Positions 1 through 6,295 of a stretch of 7,622 bases of DNA are shown here, piece by piece. Position 1 is the stretch's first letter, and each line of letters opens with the position of its first letter. The notes beneath the pieces are model-generated. The model ran no database searches. It had not been told where the DNA came from and saw nothing but the letters and a program-made list of their open reading frames with translations. The stretch spans positions 1 to 7,622 of the forward strand of contig JAXFZX010000027.1 in the NCBI GenBank assembly GCA_034184445.1. Reading direction: 5' to 3'. The position numbers were made by a program, and so were the translations under genes. The stretch is from CALXZG01 sp034184445. Lineage in GTDB: Bacteria > Pseudomonadota > Alphaproteobacteria > CAAHEQ01 > UBA3637.

Positions 1-1558
1 CAGCAGTCATCGTATTTCTGCCTCCCCTCACATAATTATAAACAGGCGATGTAAACATTCCAATATTATTGGCTTTTAACACACAAATAATGAAGAACGG
101 CAAATCCTCACAATAAGTAATGCGTTTATTAATAAAGGAAATATTATAGTTCAATAAAAACCGCCTTTTATAAAAAGTGGCCCATGGTGCATGGCATAAT
201 TCGGCTATTCTGGTTCCCAAACTGTTTTTATTAAACGTGACAAATTTAACCACTTTTAATAAGTTTGGTAAGTTCGCCCCCGGTGCTGCCCAACTTTCAA
301 TTTTATCCCCATTTCCATTACGCAAAGTCGACATTAACAAACACATATCCAAATCAGCCAAACGACTATATAGATATAAAATTTCACAAGCATCCGGATC
401 CAAATAATCATCTGCATCTAAAAATTGGATATACTCACCCGCCGCAACGCGTAGTCCCTTATTTCTAGCGATAGCTTGACCGGAATTTTCTTGATGTAAA
501 ACCGTAATACGATTATCTTTACGCGCGTATTCATTTAAAATATTTAAAGTATCATCAGTCGAACCGTCATCAATGCAAATAATCTCTATATCTTTTAATG
601 TTTGTTGACAAGCACTATCCAAACACCGTGCCAATGTTGCCTCGGCATTATAGGCCGGAATAATAATTGCCACTGCTTTACAGGCATAAAAAGATCGATC
701 CTGATAAAAAATACGATCAAACGCATCTGGAGACATGTTTTTCTGGATCAGAGGCAACAGTTGTCGCAAGCGCCACACGGGATGAGATACAATAATTTTT
801 CGCAACAGCTGACGCCCCGTTGCAGTAAAGGCATCCCAGCAGCTACCCAAATTTCTCTTTTTAATTTGCTGAAAAACAGAATCTATTTGTTTTATCAGAT
901 TTATATATGTCTTCTCGTCAGAAAAACTTTCCCGAAACACATGATTGGGGGATCGCAGCAAGGCATCATCAATAACCTTAATATCTTTGGCATAGCAAAA
1001 ACACAAAAACAGAAACTGAACAAAGGTATAAAAACCTTCTGTTCGTTCAAGGGTTAATTTATTCTTTTTCACCAGATCAAGGCGGATCAATTTATTCCAC
1101 GGCCCCGGAAACATCAGGTCATAAATATTTTTTTGCTTTTGAACCGTCAATGGACTTTTCTTAAAATCATTAGAATAACGGACATTATTAGTATTTCCAT
1201 TATCCTGAACTTCGGTATATCCGGAAATGATGATATCACTTTTATCCGCGGCAGCCAACATTTTTTCAACCATTTCTGGTTTTAAAATACTATCCGAATT
1301 TAATAGTAACACAAATTCGCCAGTTGCCTGCTCTAAAGCTTTATTGTATCCCTCCGCTAACTCCCCTTCATTCAGGTCTAAATAGCGAACTCGCTTATCT
1401 TGATGCTGATGCACACGATCAAAAATATCCTTATTTGACGAATCTGTAACACATATAACCTCTATATCTTGATGATTTTGCTTCAGCACAGACTCCATAC
1501 ATTCAGACAAATGCTCTGTTTTATCTGCCAAAATAACAATTGATACTTTGTGACCCAT
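1..1558 (-). CDS. Tandem two-domain family 2 glycosyltransferase (C-terminus beyond the window)
   Basis: The frame is open for 519 codons with no stop and leaves the window at base 1, so the C-terminus is missing. Two GT-A type GT2 domains lie in tandem. Domain 1 (residues about 5-110) starts VSIVIL; it has VTDSSNKD where the nucleotide-binding DDGSxD motif is usual and LNSDS near residue 87 in place of DxD. Domain 2 (from residue 296, VAIIIPAYNAE) is canonical: IDDGSTDD from D330, LDADD with the metal-binding D381/D383, and the ED catalytic-base motif E484-D485. A linker of about 180 residues, including FPGPWNKLI, separates them. Family knowledge: such enzymes move sugars from nucleotide-sugars onto polysaccharide or lipid acceptors at the cytoplasmic face; acceptor and sugar cannot be told here. 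The ATG at 1558 follows AAAGGA at good spacing and a -35/-10 pair lies upstream. Domain 1 may be catalytically weak or acceptor-binding (inference). Confidence 0.9.
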   Translation of the reverse strand, partial: MGHKVSIVILADKTEHLSECMESVLKQNHQDIEVICVTDSSNKDIFDRVHQHQDKRVRYLDLNEGELAEGYNKALEQATGEFVLLLNSDSILKPEMVEKMLAAADKSDIIISGYTEVQDNGNTNNVRYSNDFKKSPLTVQKQKNIYDLMFPGPWNKLIRLDLVKKNKLTLERTEGFYTFVQFLFLCFCYAKDIKVIDDALLRSPNHVFRESFSDEKTYINLIKQIDSVFQQIKKRNLGSCWDAFTATGRQLLRKIIVSHPVWRLRQLLPLIQKNMSPDAFDRIFYQDRSFYACKAVAIIIPAYNAEATLARCLDSACQQTLKDIEIICIDDGSTDDTLNILNEYARKDNRITVLHQENSGQAIARNKGLRVAAGEYIQFLDADDYLDPDACEILYLYSRLADLDMCLLMSTLRNGNGDKIESWAAPGANLPNLLKVVKFVTFNKNSLGTRIAELCHAPWATFYKRRFLLNYNISFINKRITYCEDLPFFIICVLKANNIGMFTSPVYNYVRGGRNTMTA

Positions 1559-1588
1559 GCGATATTCCTTTCTGTCTCATTGCTCCAG

Positions 1589-1617
1589 TATGTATCATAA
1601 ATATCATCAAAAGTCAA
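1589..1617 (-). promoter_or_regulatory. Sigma70-type promoter of the glycosyltransferase gene
   Basis: On the minus strand, TTGACT (1617-1612) is followed after 17 bp by TACATA (1594-1589). This puts the transcript start near 1582, about 24 nt before the ATG at 1558. The -35 is strong (5 of 6) and the -10 weak (3 of 6), so the gene may need help or be weakly expressed. Confidence 0.5.
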
Positions 1618-1626
1618 GTTTTATCC

Positions 1627-1714
1627 CAGAGCATAGCGAGAATCCTTTTGCGATTCATAAACAGCACGGGGTGGCAGTTGCCACCCCGATTCCCCCTCTG
1701 GCCAAAGAGCTCTG
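1627..1714. other. Intergenic inverted-repeat cluster with a strong hairpin, function unknown
   Basis: A near-perfect inverted repeat has arms GGGGTGGCA (1668-1676) and TGCCACCCC (1679-1687), giving an 8-9 bp GC-rich stem with a tiny loop. It is flanked by a second hairpin, GAATC (1640-1644)/GATTC (1652-1656). Both are enclosed by CAGAGC (1627-1632)/GCTCTG (1709-1714). A competing pairing is AAACAG (1659-1664)/CTGTTT (1712-1717). No good T-tract follows the big hairpin on either strand, so it is not a standard terminator. It could be a leader or small RNA on the minus strand, a protein-binding site, or an intergenic repeat element. Confidence 0.55.
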
Positions 1715-1725
1715 TTTCCCCCATA

Positions 1726-1741
1726 AAAGCCCATTGGCTTT
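1726..1741 (-). terminator. Weak terminator-like hairpin downstream of the DUF3126 gene
   Basis: AAAGCC (1726-1731) and GGCTTT (1736-1741) form a 6-bp stem with a 4-nt loop. On the minus strand it is followed by only a short T run, so termination would be partial. It lies 43 bases after the DUF3126 stop. Confidence 0.35.
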
Positions 1742-1742
1742 C

Positions 1743-1773
1743 ATTATATATACATTCTCGCGATATTTTTCAA
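1743..1773 (-). promoter_or_regulatory. Possible promoter with perfect -10 after the DUF3126 gene
   Basis: The minus strand shows TTGAAA (1773-1768) and a perfect TATAAT (1748-1743), spaced 19 bp, longer than the preferred 17. Alternatively TATATA lies at 17 bp. It would start a transcript near 1736 that runs through the hairpin cluster at 1627-1714 and into the glycosyltransferase. The local AT-richness makes a chance match possible. Confidence 0.35.
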
Positions 1774-1783
1774 CAATCTGCGA

Positions 1784-2005
1784 CTAAAATTTTTCAATAT
1801 CCTCTGATAAAATAGACATATTCCAATCATAGGAAATTTCGCCGTCATCATCATTTTTATAGATAACACCGATAAATTCTTTACCGACATAGACCTCCGA
1901 CGGAGCATCTTTTCCTTCCCCAGCTCGAACGGTAATTTCGGGATTCCAGAATAGTTGTTGCAGGTAAGTTTGCACTTTTTCAATTTCTTCTTGGGACAAA
2001 ACCAT
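1784..2005 (-). CDS. DUF3126 family protein
   Basis: This 73-residue acidic protein matches what I know of DUF3126, a small uncharacterised family mostly from alphaproteobacteria. Features that fit are the N-terminal helix EEIEKVQTYLQQLFWNP, then a two-strand core with VRAG, SEVYVGKEFIGVIYKND and the ending ISYDWNMSILSEDI. There is no signal peptide or membrane segment, so it is probably cytoplasmic. The ATG at 2005 is preceded by AAAGGA about 9 bases upstream. The gene stands alone, divergent from the DusA gene with an overlapping promoter region. The stop is TAG. The biochemical role is unknown and I do not infer one. Confidence 0.88.
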   Translation of the reverse strand: MVLSQEEIEKVQTYLQQLFWNPEITVRAGEGKDAPSEVYVGKEFIGVIYKNDDDGEISYDWNMSILSEDIEKF

Positions 2006-2037
2006 CTTATTTTTTCCTTTCTTTTAGGGTTATTTTC

Positions 2038-2046
2038 TGGTAATAT
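2038..2046 (+). promoter_or_regulatory. Extended -10 promoter of dusA giving a near-leaderless mRNA
   Basis: TGGTAATAT (2038-2046) reads as an extended -10 (TGn plus TAATAT) with no clear -35. The predicted start near 2053 is only about three bases before the ATG at 2056. No Shine-Dalgarno sequence is found upstream of that ATG, which agrees with a leaderless or near-leaderless transcript. Confidence 0.4.
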
Positions 2047-2070
2047 AGCCCCAAAATGACAAAGATACAA
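2042..2070 (-). promoter_or_regulatory. Promoter of the DUF3126 gene, with its -35 inside the dusA coding region
   Basis: On the minus strand, TTGTAT (2070-2065) is followed after exactly 17 bp by TATATT (2047-2042; 5 of 6 to consensus). The -35 lies within the first codons of the divergent dihydrouridine synthase, and the -10 coincides with the predicted plus-strand -10. Confidence 0.6.
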
Positions 2071-3006
2071 GAAAAAAATGAGGATAAGATTTCCGTTGCC
2101 CCCATGTTAGATTGGACGGACACACATTTTCGGCAATTTTTGCGCCTGATTTGCCATTGTGCAACTTTTTACACCGAGATGATTGCCTGCCCTGCCCTTA
2201 TTTTAGGTGACCGCAAAAAGTTATTGTCCTATAATCAAGCCGAGCACCCTTTAATTTTACAAGTAGGCGGTTCCAATCCCCACCTAATGGCTGAATGCGC
2301 CCAGATGGCATACGATTACGGATATCGGGGAATTAACATCAATGCCGGTTGCCCCTCCGATCGGGTTCAATCGGGAAGGTTCGGAGCCATTTTGATGAAA
2401 ACGCCTGAAATTATTGCCGAATGCGTATCTGAAATGAGTGCCAAAACACCTCTTCCCGTATCGGTTAAGACACGGATAGCCCTTACCGATACGGTGGGTG
2501 ATGGTTTTTCGGAGCTGTTCCATCTGACGGATTTAGTCACCCGCGCCGGATGTCGCCACATGATTATCCATGCCCGCAAAGCCAAATTAAATTTATCTCC
2601 CAAAGACAATCGTCAAAAACTTCCCTTAAATTACGATGTCGTATATCGCTTAAAACGCTCATTTCCCGATATATTCATCACCATCAATGGCAATATTTTA
2701 TCTTTATCCGCAATTCAGGAACATCTTTGCCATACCGATGGCGTTATGATCGGTCGTTGGGCATATGGGAATCCGTATGCTTTAACAGAGATAGATTCAC
2801 TTTTTTACAACGATTCGCATCCTGTTTTATCCCGATACGAAGTTTTAGAATCCTTTTTTCCTTACTTAGAATCACATACCGATAAATTATCTATTATTTT
2901 GCCTCATTTAATGGGCTTATTCCATGGCGAGCCAAACGCCAAAAGATATAAGCAAGCCCTCGCCACGCGTGATTTATCCGTTATCAAGGACTTTTTAAAA
3001 CAATAA
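2056..3006 (+). CDS. dusA: tRNA-dihydrouridine(20/20a) synthase, DusA type
   Basis: An FMN-dependent enzyme that reduces uridine in the D-loop of tRNA using NAD(P)H. The 316 residues cover a full TIM-barrel plus helical C-terminal domain, close to the usual DusA length (about 330). Visible motifs: SVAPMLDWTDTHFR (13-26), YTEM (39-42), LQVGGSNP (68-75), NAGCPSDRVQSGRFG (96-110) with catalytic C99, VSVKTR (K138), IIHARKA (H172, R174, K175), ITINGN (209-213), GVMIGRWAYGNP (229-240) and a C-terminal HLMGLFHGEPNAKR. The MLDWTD and CPSDRVQSGRFG forms point to DusA rather than DusB or DusC. An in-frame TAA at 2041-2043 limits the start, and the ATG at 2056 is the only good candidate, without a visible ribosome site. 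It is convergent with the DUF4167 gene. Confidence 0.95.
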   Translation: MTKIQEKNEDKISVAPMLDWTDTHFRQFLRLICHCATFYTEMIACPALILGDRKKLLSYNQAEHPLILQVGGSNPHLMAECAQMAYDYGYRGININAGCPSDRVQSGRFGAILMKTPEIIAECVSEMSAKTPLPVSVKTRIALTDTVGDGFSELFHLTDLVTRAGCRHMIIHARKAKLNLSPKDNRQKLPLNYDVVYRLKRSFPDIFITINGNILSLSAIQEHLCHTDGVMIGRWAYGNPYALTEIDSLFYNDSHPVLSRYEVLESFFPYLESHTDKLSIILPHLMGLFHGEPNAKRYKQALATRDLSVIKDFLKQ

Positions 3007-3030
3007 CCCTACCGATTAAAAGATCTATCG

Positions 3031-3052
3031 GCCTACTCCTGAGGCTCTTTTT
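3031..3052 (+). terminator. Possible weak terminator after dusA
   Basis: GCCT/AGGC can pair across a 7-nt loop and is followed by TCTTTTTT. A neighbouring CCGAT (3012-3016)/ATCGG (3027-3031) repeat may add a second stem. The stems are short, and the site overlaps the 3' end of the convergent DUF4167 gene. Confidence 0.3.
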
Positions 3053-3554
3053 TATCTGCCACAGGCATCCGCAGCCGCCGCTTCGGTTTTGGAGCCACCG
3101 TTGTCGGAGCATCTGTCACAATAGCCCCGGCATCTTCTAATTCAACATTTTTGTTCATAGACTCCACCGGAACAGATAAATCAACAACTTTTAAATTTTC
3201 ATCTGGATCAGATGCCTCTTCATTTTCATCGGGTTCATTTTGCTCCATAGCTGCCACACGCTGAGCCTGCTGTTGCGCATGAAAAGCCTGTTCATTGGCA
3301 ATGGCCTGATTTTGGATATGCATATAGTGATCCGCATATTGAAAGCACATTTCCGCCAATACATCATCATTTTGAATTAAAGCATCTTTTCCCGCCGAAG
3401 TATATTTTTCATAAAGCTGTAAAGCCGTTCCCCGTAATTTTCCACAAGGCCCTGTACTTTCCAAAGCGGTATTGCGATAAATAATCTGAGGTCTGGCATT
3501 TCGCCCCGATCCGCCATGACGATTATTAAAACGATTGCGTATATTCGGTTTCAT
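3033..3554 (-). CDS. DUF4167 domain protein
   Basis: 173 residues. The N-terminal part (about 1-85) matches DUF4167 of alphaproteobacteria: a basic start RNRFNNRHGGSGRN, then STGPCGKLRGTALQLYEKYTSAG, and a helical hairpin ending MCFQYADHYMHI (family form ENYLQHAEHYYRI). A Gln/Ala-rich helix follows, then an acidic stretch (EPDENEEASDPDEN) and a basic tail KPKRRLRMPVADKK. The basic Arg/Asn/Gly N-terminus suggests nucleic-acid or ribosome association, but the role is not established to my knowledge. The gene lies 9 bases after the repeat-protein gene. Its AAAGGA ribosome site overlaps that gene's TAA stop, so the two are probably translationally coupled. The stop is TAG. Confidence 0.88.
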   Translation of the reverse strand: MKPNIRNRFNNRHGGSGRNARPQIIYRNTALESTGPCGKLRGTALQLYEKYTSAGKDALIQNDDVLAEMCFQYADHYMHIQNQAIANEQAFHAQQQAQRVAAMEQNEPDENEEASDPDENLKVVDLSVPVESMNKNVELEDAGAIVTDAPTTVAPKPKRRLRMPVADKKEPQE

Positions 3555-3563
3555 AAAAATCCT

Positions 3564-4661
3564 TTAAAAAGAGGGTCCCACAGGCTGTTGTGCACCAATC
3601 ATGGGTTGTTGCCCCTGTGGTATAGCATACAAAGCCGGCATTGTATAAATCGGTTGCGCCTGAATCTGCCCTTGAACCTGATATTGTTGCGGATATGGGG
3701 CATACAGCACCCCATTTTGAGACAATCCATAAGACGGATCAATCACCTGCGGCATAGATATTTGCGGCTGCATGATTTGTTGTGGCAACCCCTGTGGCTG
3801 AGGATTAACCGGAACCATTTGCGGTTGCGCCAACATACCGTTAATGCTGTTCCATGTTTCTTGCGTCATCGGCACAGCAGGTGCCTGCATCACGACAGGT
3901 TGTTGCTGAATAAATGAAGGTTGCTGTTGCATAATCATGGGTTGTTGTTGAATAACGGTCGGTTGCCGTCTCACCGTCACATCTTGTTGGACAACGACTG
4001 GCCGGCGCACAATAACGGGCTGCTGCATGATAACGGGCTGTTCCACCGTCATATTGCGTTGCACGGTCACCGGATATTGAACCGATATTGGGTACTGGCG
4101 TGTAATCGGGTATTGCACATTAGATTCTGATTCCACATACCGCGTTTCAACTTGGGGGCGAGCCGATTGATTAGAAGGCTCCGTTTGTATGGGTTTTTCT
4201 GATGAAACCGGTTGAATAGATACATCTTCCGATACCGTCTGCGTCAGGTATTCACCCTGTTGCCCCGCATTTTTACGGGGTGGCACAGATACGCTTTGTT
4301 GTGCAAAAACACGATCATTTAGGTCAAATACCGTAGAGGTGTCTTTTTGTGGCTTTTCCGCCGGATAAATATCCACCCGATCTGCCAAAGGCATGGCCTC
4401 ATCCTCGTAGGTCAAGGTCAACCCTTTTTTAGGTTCTCTTGCGGGACAACCTTCGGTACATGTTATTTCTTTTTGCGGTTTTGCCGGTGGCAACATGGCG
4501 GTCAACTCATCAAAGTCCACAGAATCCGGCTGTTGCACCGTTCCCCCCATGGCATACGACCAATTCATATCGTTTCCGGCATCATTTGAAACGGCAAAAG
4601 CCCCTAGCGACATAAACAAAGACAATCCCGATAACAATGCTACCGATAATTTTGTATCCAT
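3564..4661 (-). CDS. Secreted Gln/Pro/Val-rich repeat protein of unknown function
   Basis: 365 residues; no family recognised. Residues 1-23 look like a signal peptide with a hydrophobic core (LSVALLSGLSLFMSLGAFA) and likely cleavage after AFA. Residues 30-180 are low-complexity and polar, with the only cysteine pair, CTEGC (68-72). Residues 183-258 form a tandem repeat: eight hexapeptides (QYPITR, QYPISV, QYPVTV, QRNMTV, EQPVIM, QQPVIV, RRPVVV, QQDVTV), then four heptapeptides (RRQPTVI, QQQPMIM, QQQPSFI, QQQPVVM). The C-terminal ~100 residues are Gln/Pro-rich and end in GPSF. The alternating polar/beta-branched pattern suggests short beta-strands in an exported fibrous or surface protein (inference). 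The start is well supported: GGAGG lies 7 bases before the ATG, with a promoter upstream. It sits between gapR and the DUF4167 gene. Confidence 0.85.
   Translation of the reverse strand: MDTKLSVALLSGLSLFMSLGAFAVSNDAGNDMNWSYAMGGTVQQPDSVDFDELTAMLPPAKPQKEITCTEGCPAREPKKGLTLTYEDEAMPLADRVDIYPAEKPQKDTSTVFDLNDRVFAQQSVSVPPRKNAGQQGEYLTQTVSEDVSIQPVSSEKPIQTEPSNQSARPQVETRYVESESNVQYPITRQYPISVQYPVTVQRNMTVEQPVIMQQPVIVRRPVVVQQDVTVRRQPTVIQQQPMIMQQQPSFIQQQPVVMQAPAVPMTQETWNSINGMLAQPQMVPVNPQPQGLPQQIMQPQISMPQVIDPSYGLSQNGVLYAPYPQQYQVQGQIQAQPIYTMPALYAIPQGQQPMIGAQQPVGPSF
3888..4115 (-). repeat. Coding tandem repeat: 8 hexapeptides then 4 heptapeptides
   Basis: This stretch codes for residues 183-258 of the secreted protein. 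Units are 18 bp for eight copies, then 21 bp for four. The common pattern is two polar residues (Q/R/E/Y), usually Pro, then a beta-branched run (V/I/T) and V or M. The copies differ in sequence, so this is an aged, selected repeat rather than a fresh slippage tract. Confidence 0.85.
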
Positions 4662-4692
4662 GTGTTAACCTCCATTCATCTATCTACCTAAG

Positions 4693-4721
4693 ACTTTACT
4701 CTGCTTTCGGATAAAAATCAA
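4693..4721 (-). promoter_or_regulatory. Internal promoter before the secreted repeat-protein gene
   Basis: On the minus strand, TTGATT (4721-4716) is followed after 17 bp by TAAAGT (4698-4693). This predicts a start near 4686 and a leader of about 25 nt holding GGAGG. No terminator is seen after gapR, so this promoter probably adds to read-through from trcR-gapR. Confidence 0.5.
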
Positions 4722-4724
4722 GCC

Positions 4725-4982
4725 TTAATCAGCAATTCCCAATAATTTTTTATATTCATCGCGTAGATATTCGGCTTCTGCCCGATCGGCCGGGGTCATT
4801 TTTCGTAAGCGCAAGACTTGACGCATGACTTTCACATCATATCCGGCACCTTTTGCTTCGGCAAAGATTTCCCGAATATCGGCCCCTAATTCTTTTTTTT
4901 CTTCTTCCAATCGTTCAATACGCTCAATAAAAGCGGCTAATTTTCCCGCATCTGATGCGACTGACTTAACTTCTTCTGTCAT
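4725..4982 (-). CDS. gapR: GapR (DUF2312), nucleoid-associated protein binding overtwisted DNA
   Basis: 85 residues, close to the usual family length of about 90. A charged helical coiled-coil region (residues about 12-46: GKLAAFIERIERLEEEKKELG, then ADIREIFAEAKG) leads into the family signature AEAKGAGYDVKVMRQVLRLRK (43-63) and a short C-terminal helix. In Caulobacter, GapR forms a tetramer that clamps around overtwisted AT-rich DNA ahead of replication and transcription and helps topoisomerases; the same role is inferred here. The ATG at 4982 has GAGGGG 8 bases upstream. The gene follows trcR by 23 bases on the same strand, with no terminator or clear promoter between, so they are probably co-transcribed. 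Confidence 0.93.
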   Translation of the reverse strand: MTEEVKSVASDAGKLAAFIERIERLEEEKKELGADIREIFAEAKGAGYDVKVMRQVLRLRKMTPADRAEAEYLRDEYKKLLGIAD

Positions 4983-5005
4983 TTTATTATCCCCTCATTT
5001 CAAAG

Positions 5006-5530
5006 TTATTTTTGTGTTTTTGTAATTGCTTGCACGGCCGCATTTAAATCCGATTCGGTACACAGTCCCAAGGTGACGGGATTGCGCGGCACGATATTAT
5101 GGATATTTTTGTGCGTTCTTTCCCGAATGGCAATAATACTGGGCTTTGTGGTCCGCAATAATTTCACAATTTGCGAATCTTTCATATCCGGATGATTTTT
5201 CACGATCCAAGCAATTCCCGATGGTCTGTCCCCGCGTTTAGCATGCGATACATATTTTTTCCCTTTATTCAATAATTTTTCCACTTCTGGATTTTGATAG
5301 AGTGTCAGGGAAGCATTCGGATCTGCTTCACATCTTTTAATTTCATCGGCTGTTAATTGTTCGTTAGCAATCGGGTTTAATCCCATAATATGCGCGGCCA
5401 CATCTCCGTCTGCGATTGCCTGAACTTCCAAAGTATGCATGCCGCAAAAATCGGCAATTTGTTGAAAAGTAAGGGTCGTATTATCCAATAACCATACGGC
5501 CGTTGCTTTGGGCATTAAAGGTAAAGTCAT
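5006..5530 (-). CDS. trcR: TrcR-type cell-cycle transcriptional regulator (DUF1013)
   Basis: 174 residues matching DUF1013, a family conserved across alphaproteobacteria and named TrcR. Signature parts: MTLPLMPKATAVWLLDNT, a first helix-turn-helix-like region (about 9-45, LTFQQIADFCGMHTLEVQAI), GLNPIANEQLTADEIKRCEADP (50-71), YVSHAKRGDRPSGIAWIVKNHP (93-114) and a second helix-turn-helix-like region (IVKLLRTTKPSIIAIRERTH), ending NPVTLGLCTESDLNAAV. Predicted to be a cytoplasmic DNA-binding regulator; targets cannot be read from here. The ATG at 5530 has AAAGGA 6 bases upstream and a good promoter at 5573-5601. It is first gene of a probable operon with gapR and divergent from an outer-membrane barrel gene. 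Confidence 0.92.
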   Translation of the reverse strand: MTLPLMPKATAVWLLDNTTLTFQQIADFCGMHTLEVQAIADGDVAAHIMGLNPIANEQLTADEIKRCEADPNASLTLYQNPEVEKLLNKGKKYVSHAKRGDRPSGIAWIVKNHPDMKDSQIVKLLRTTKPSIIAIRERTHKNIHNIVPRNPVTLGLCTESDLNAAVQAITKTQK

Positions 5531-5572
5531 CTAAGTTCCTTTCATTTATATAAATCTGTTTGGAATGACATC

Positions 5573-5601
5573 AGTATATCAAAAATCTTTCCTAAAATCA
5601 A
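5573..5601 (-). promoter_or_regulatory. Promoter of the trcR-gapR unit
   Basis: The minus strand has TTGATT (5601-5596), a 17-bp spacer and TATACT (5578-5573; 5 of 6). The start is expected near 5566, leaving a leader of about 36 nt. Confidence 0.6.
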
Positions 5602-5612
5602 TAAAAATTGAT
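5597..5612. promoter_or_regulatory. Small palindrome between divergent promoters
   Basis: ATCAAT (5597-5602) and ATTGAT (5607-5612) form perfect 6-bp inverted arms around AAAA. It overlaps the -35 regions of both the trcR promoter and the outer-membrane protein promoter, a position suited to an operator. No regulator can be assigned. Confidence 0.35.
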
Positions 5613-5639
5613 GACAAGCGAAAAATAATTTGGTATGTT
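5611..5639 (+). promoter_or_regulatory. Promoter of the first outer-membrane barrel gene
   Basis: ATGACA (5611-5616; 5 of 6 to TTGACA) is followed after 17 bp by TATGTT (5634-5639). A second option is an extended -10, TGGTATCAT, at 5639-5647. Either predicts a leader of about 20-35 nt before the ATG at 5679. Confidence 0.45.
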
Positions 5640-5678
5640 GGTATCATTAGACAACAAAAAAATGAAAGGAAAAATAAA

Positions 5679-6221
5679 ATGAAAAAACATTTACTGTGGG
5701 GTTTGCTTTCGGCGAGCCTATTGTTTGGTGATTTGGCTCATGCCGATTTTTATGCCGGAGCCGGTTTAGGGGGCAGTTTTAATGGAGGCCGTTCATCCAA
5801 CGGTATTTCATCCGTAAAGTATAAGAACTCTTCCTTTTGGTCACTTGCCGGTGGTTATGAATTACCCTTACCGCTTTTTGATGTGCGTGGGGAATTGGAG
5901 TACATGCGCACCCGCCCCGAAGTCAAGGACGGTCGCACCAAACAATTAGACGGCCTTTTTTTAAACGGCTATGCAGACATTCCTCTCATTCCGATAATAG
6001 ATCCCTATGTTGGTTTAGGAATCGGACGCACACGGTTTGACCACACAAACTCTTTCGCGATCCAAGGAATGTTGGGTGCAGAATATGAATTGCCTTTTGC
6101 CCCTGTCGTTATGTCGGGAGAGTATCGCTATTTAAAGGTCAACGAAACGACCGGCAAAGTCAACAGGGAATCAAAATATCACTCAAATATCTTGATGTTA
6201 AAGGCCCGCTATATGTTTTAG
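5679..6221 (+). CDS. Small outer-membrane beta-barrel protein
   Basis: 180 residues from the ATG at 5679. This start has AAAGGA upstream and gives a clean signal peptide (MKKHLLWGLLSASLLFGDLAHA, cleavage before DFYAG). A longer in-frame start at 5565 would bury the signal and overlaps the promoter, so it is rejected. The mature part has alternating beta-strand patterns (FYAGAGLGGSF, SFWSLAGGYELP, DVRGELEYM, GLFLNGYADIP, DPYVGLGIGRTRF, GMLGAEYELP, VVMSGEYRYLKV) and ends with LKARYMF, the aromatic C-terminal residue typical of BAM substrates. This is an eight-strand-like OMP_b-brl/surface-antigen fold. It shares LNGYxDIP and PYVGxGIG with the convergent neighbour, so the two are paralogues. Function unknown. 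The stop is TAG; a terminator follows. Confidence 0.88.
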   Translation: MKKHLLWGLLSASLLFGDLAHADFYAGAGLGGSFNGGRSSNGISSVKYKNSSFWSLAGGYELPLPLFDVRGELEYMRTRPEVKDGRTKQLDGLFLNGYADIPLIPIIDPYVGLGIGRTRFDHTNSFAIQGMLGAEYELPFAPVVMSGEYRYLKVNETTGKVNRESKYHSNILMLKARYMF

Positions 6222-6235
6222 GTTTATGCCAAAAG

Positions 6236-6270
6236 AAACAGCCATTTCCCGCAAAGAAATGGCTGTTTTT
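6236..6270. terminator. Bidirectional intrinsic terminator between convergent barrel genes
   Basis: AAACAGCCATTTC (6236-6248) pairs perfectly with GAAATGGCTGTTT (6256-6268) across a 7-nt loop, giving a 13-bp stem. On the plus strand it is followed by T residues; on the minus strand by TTTCTTTT. It therefore serves both convergent genes. Confidence 0.9.
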
Positions 6271-6295
6271 GTGAGTATCAAAATCGGAATTGATT

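Noticed and set aside
602..1057. 151-codon plus-strand open frame
   Set aside because: It is antisense to a clearly coding glycosyltransferase, has no family-like sequence and no ribosome site; a shadow of the real frame.
1668..1687. Ordinary rho-independent terminator at the strong GC-rich hairpin
   Set aside because: Neither strand has a T-tract after the stem; listed instead as an unexplained hairpin.
3888..4115. CRISPR-like array
   Set aside because: The periodicity is 18-21 bp without spacers, keeps the reading frame and codes for a clear peptide repeat, so it is a coding tandem repeat.
3516..4130. Plus-strand His/Arg/Leu-rich open frames
   Set aside because: They are the antisense of the Gln/Pro/Val repeat gene (Gln and Val codons read backwards as Leu, His, Asn and Tyr-like strings) and overlap a gene with a strong ribosome site.
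5565..5678. In-frame N-terminal extension of the first barrel protein to 5565
   Set aside because: It overlaps the divergent promoters and would bury the signal peptide; the ATG at 5679 has AAAGGA and a standard signal sequence.
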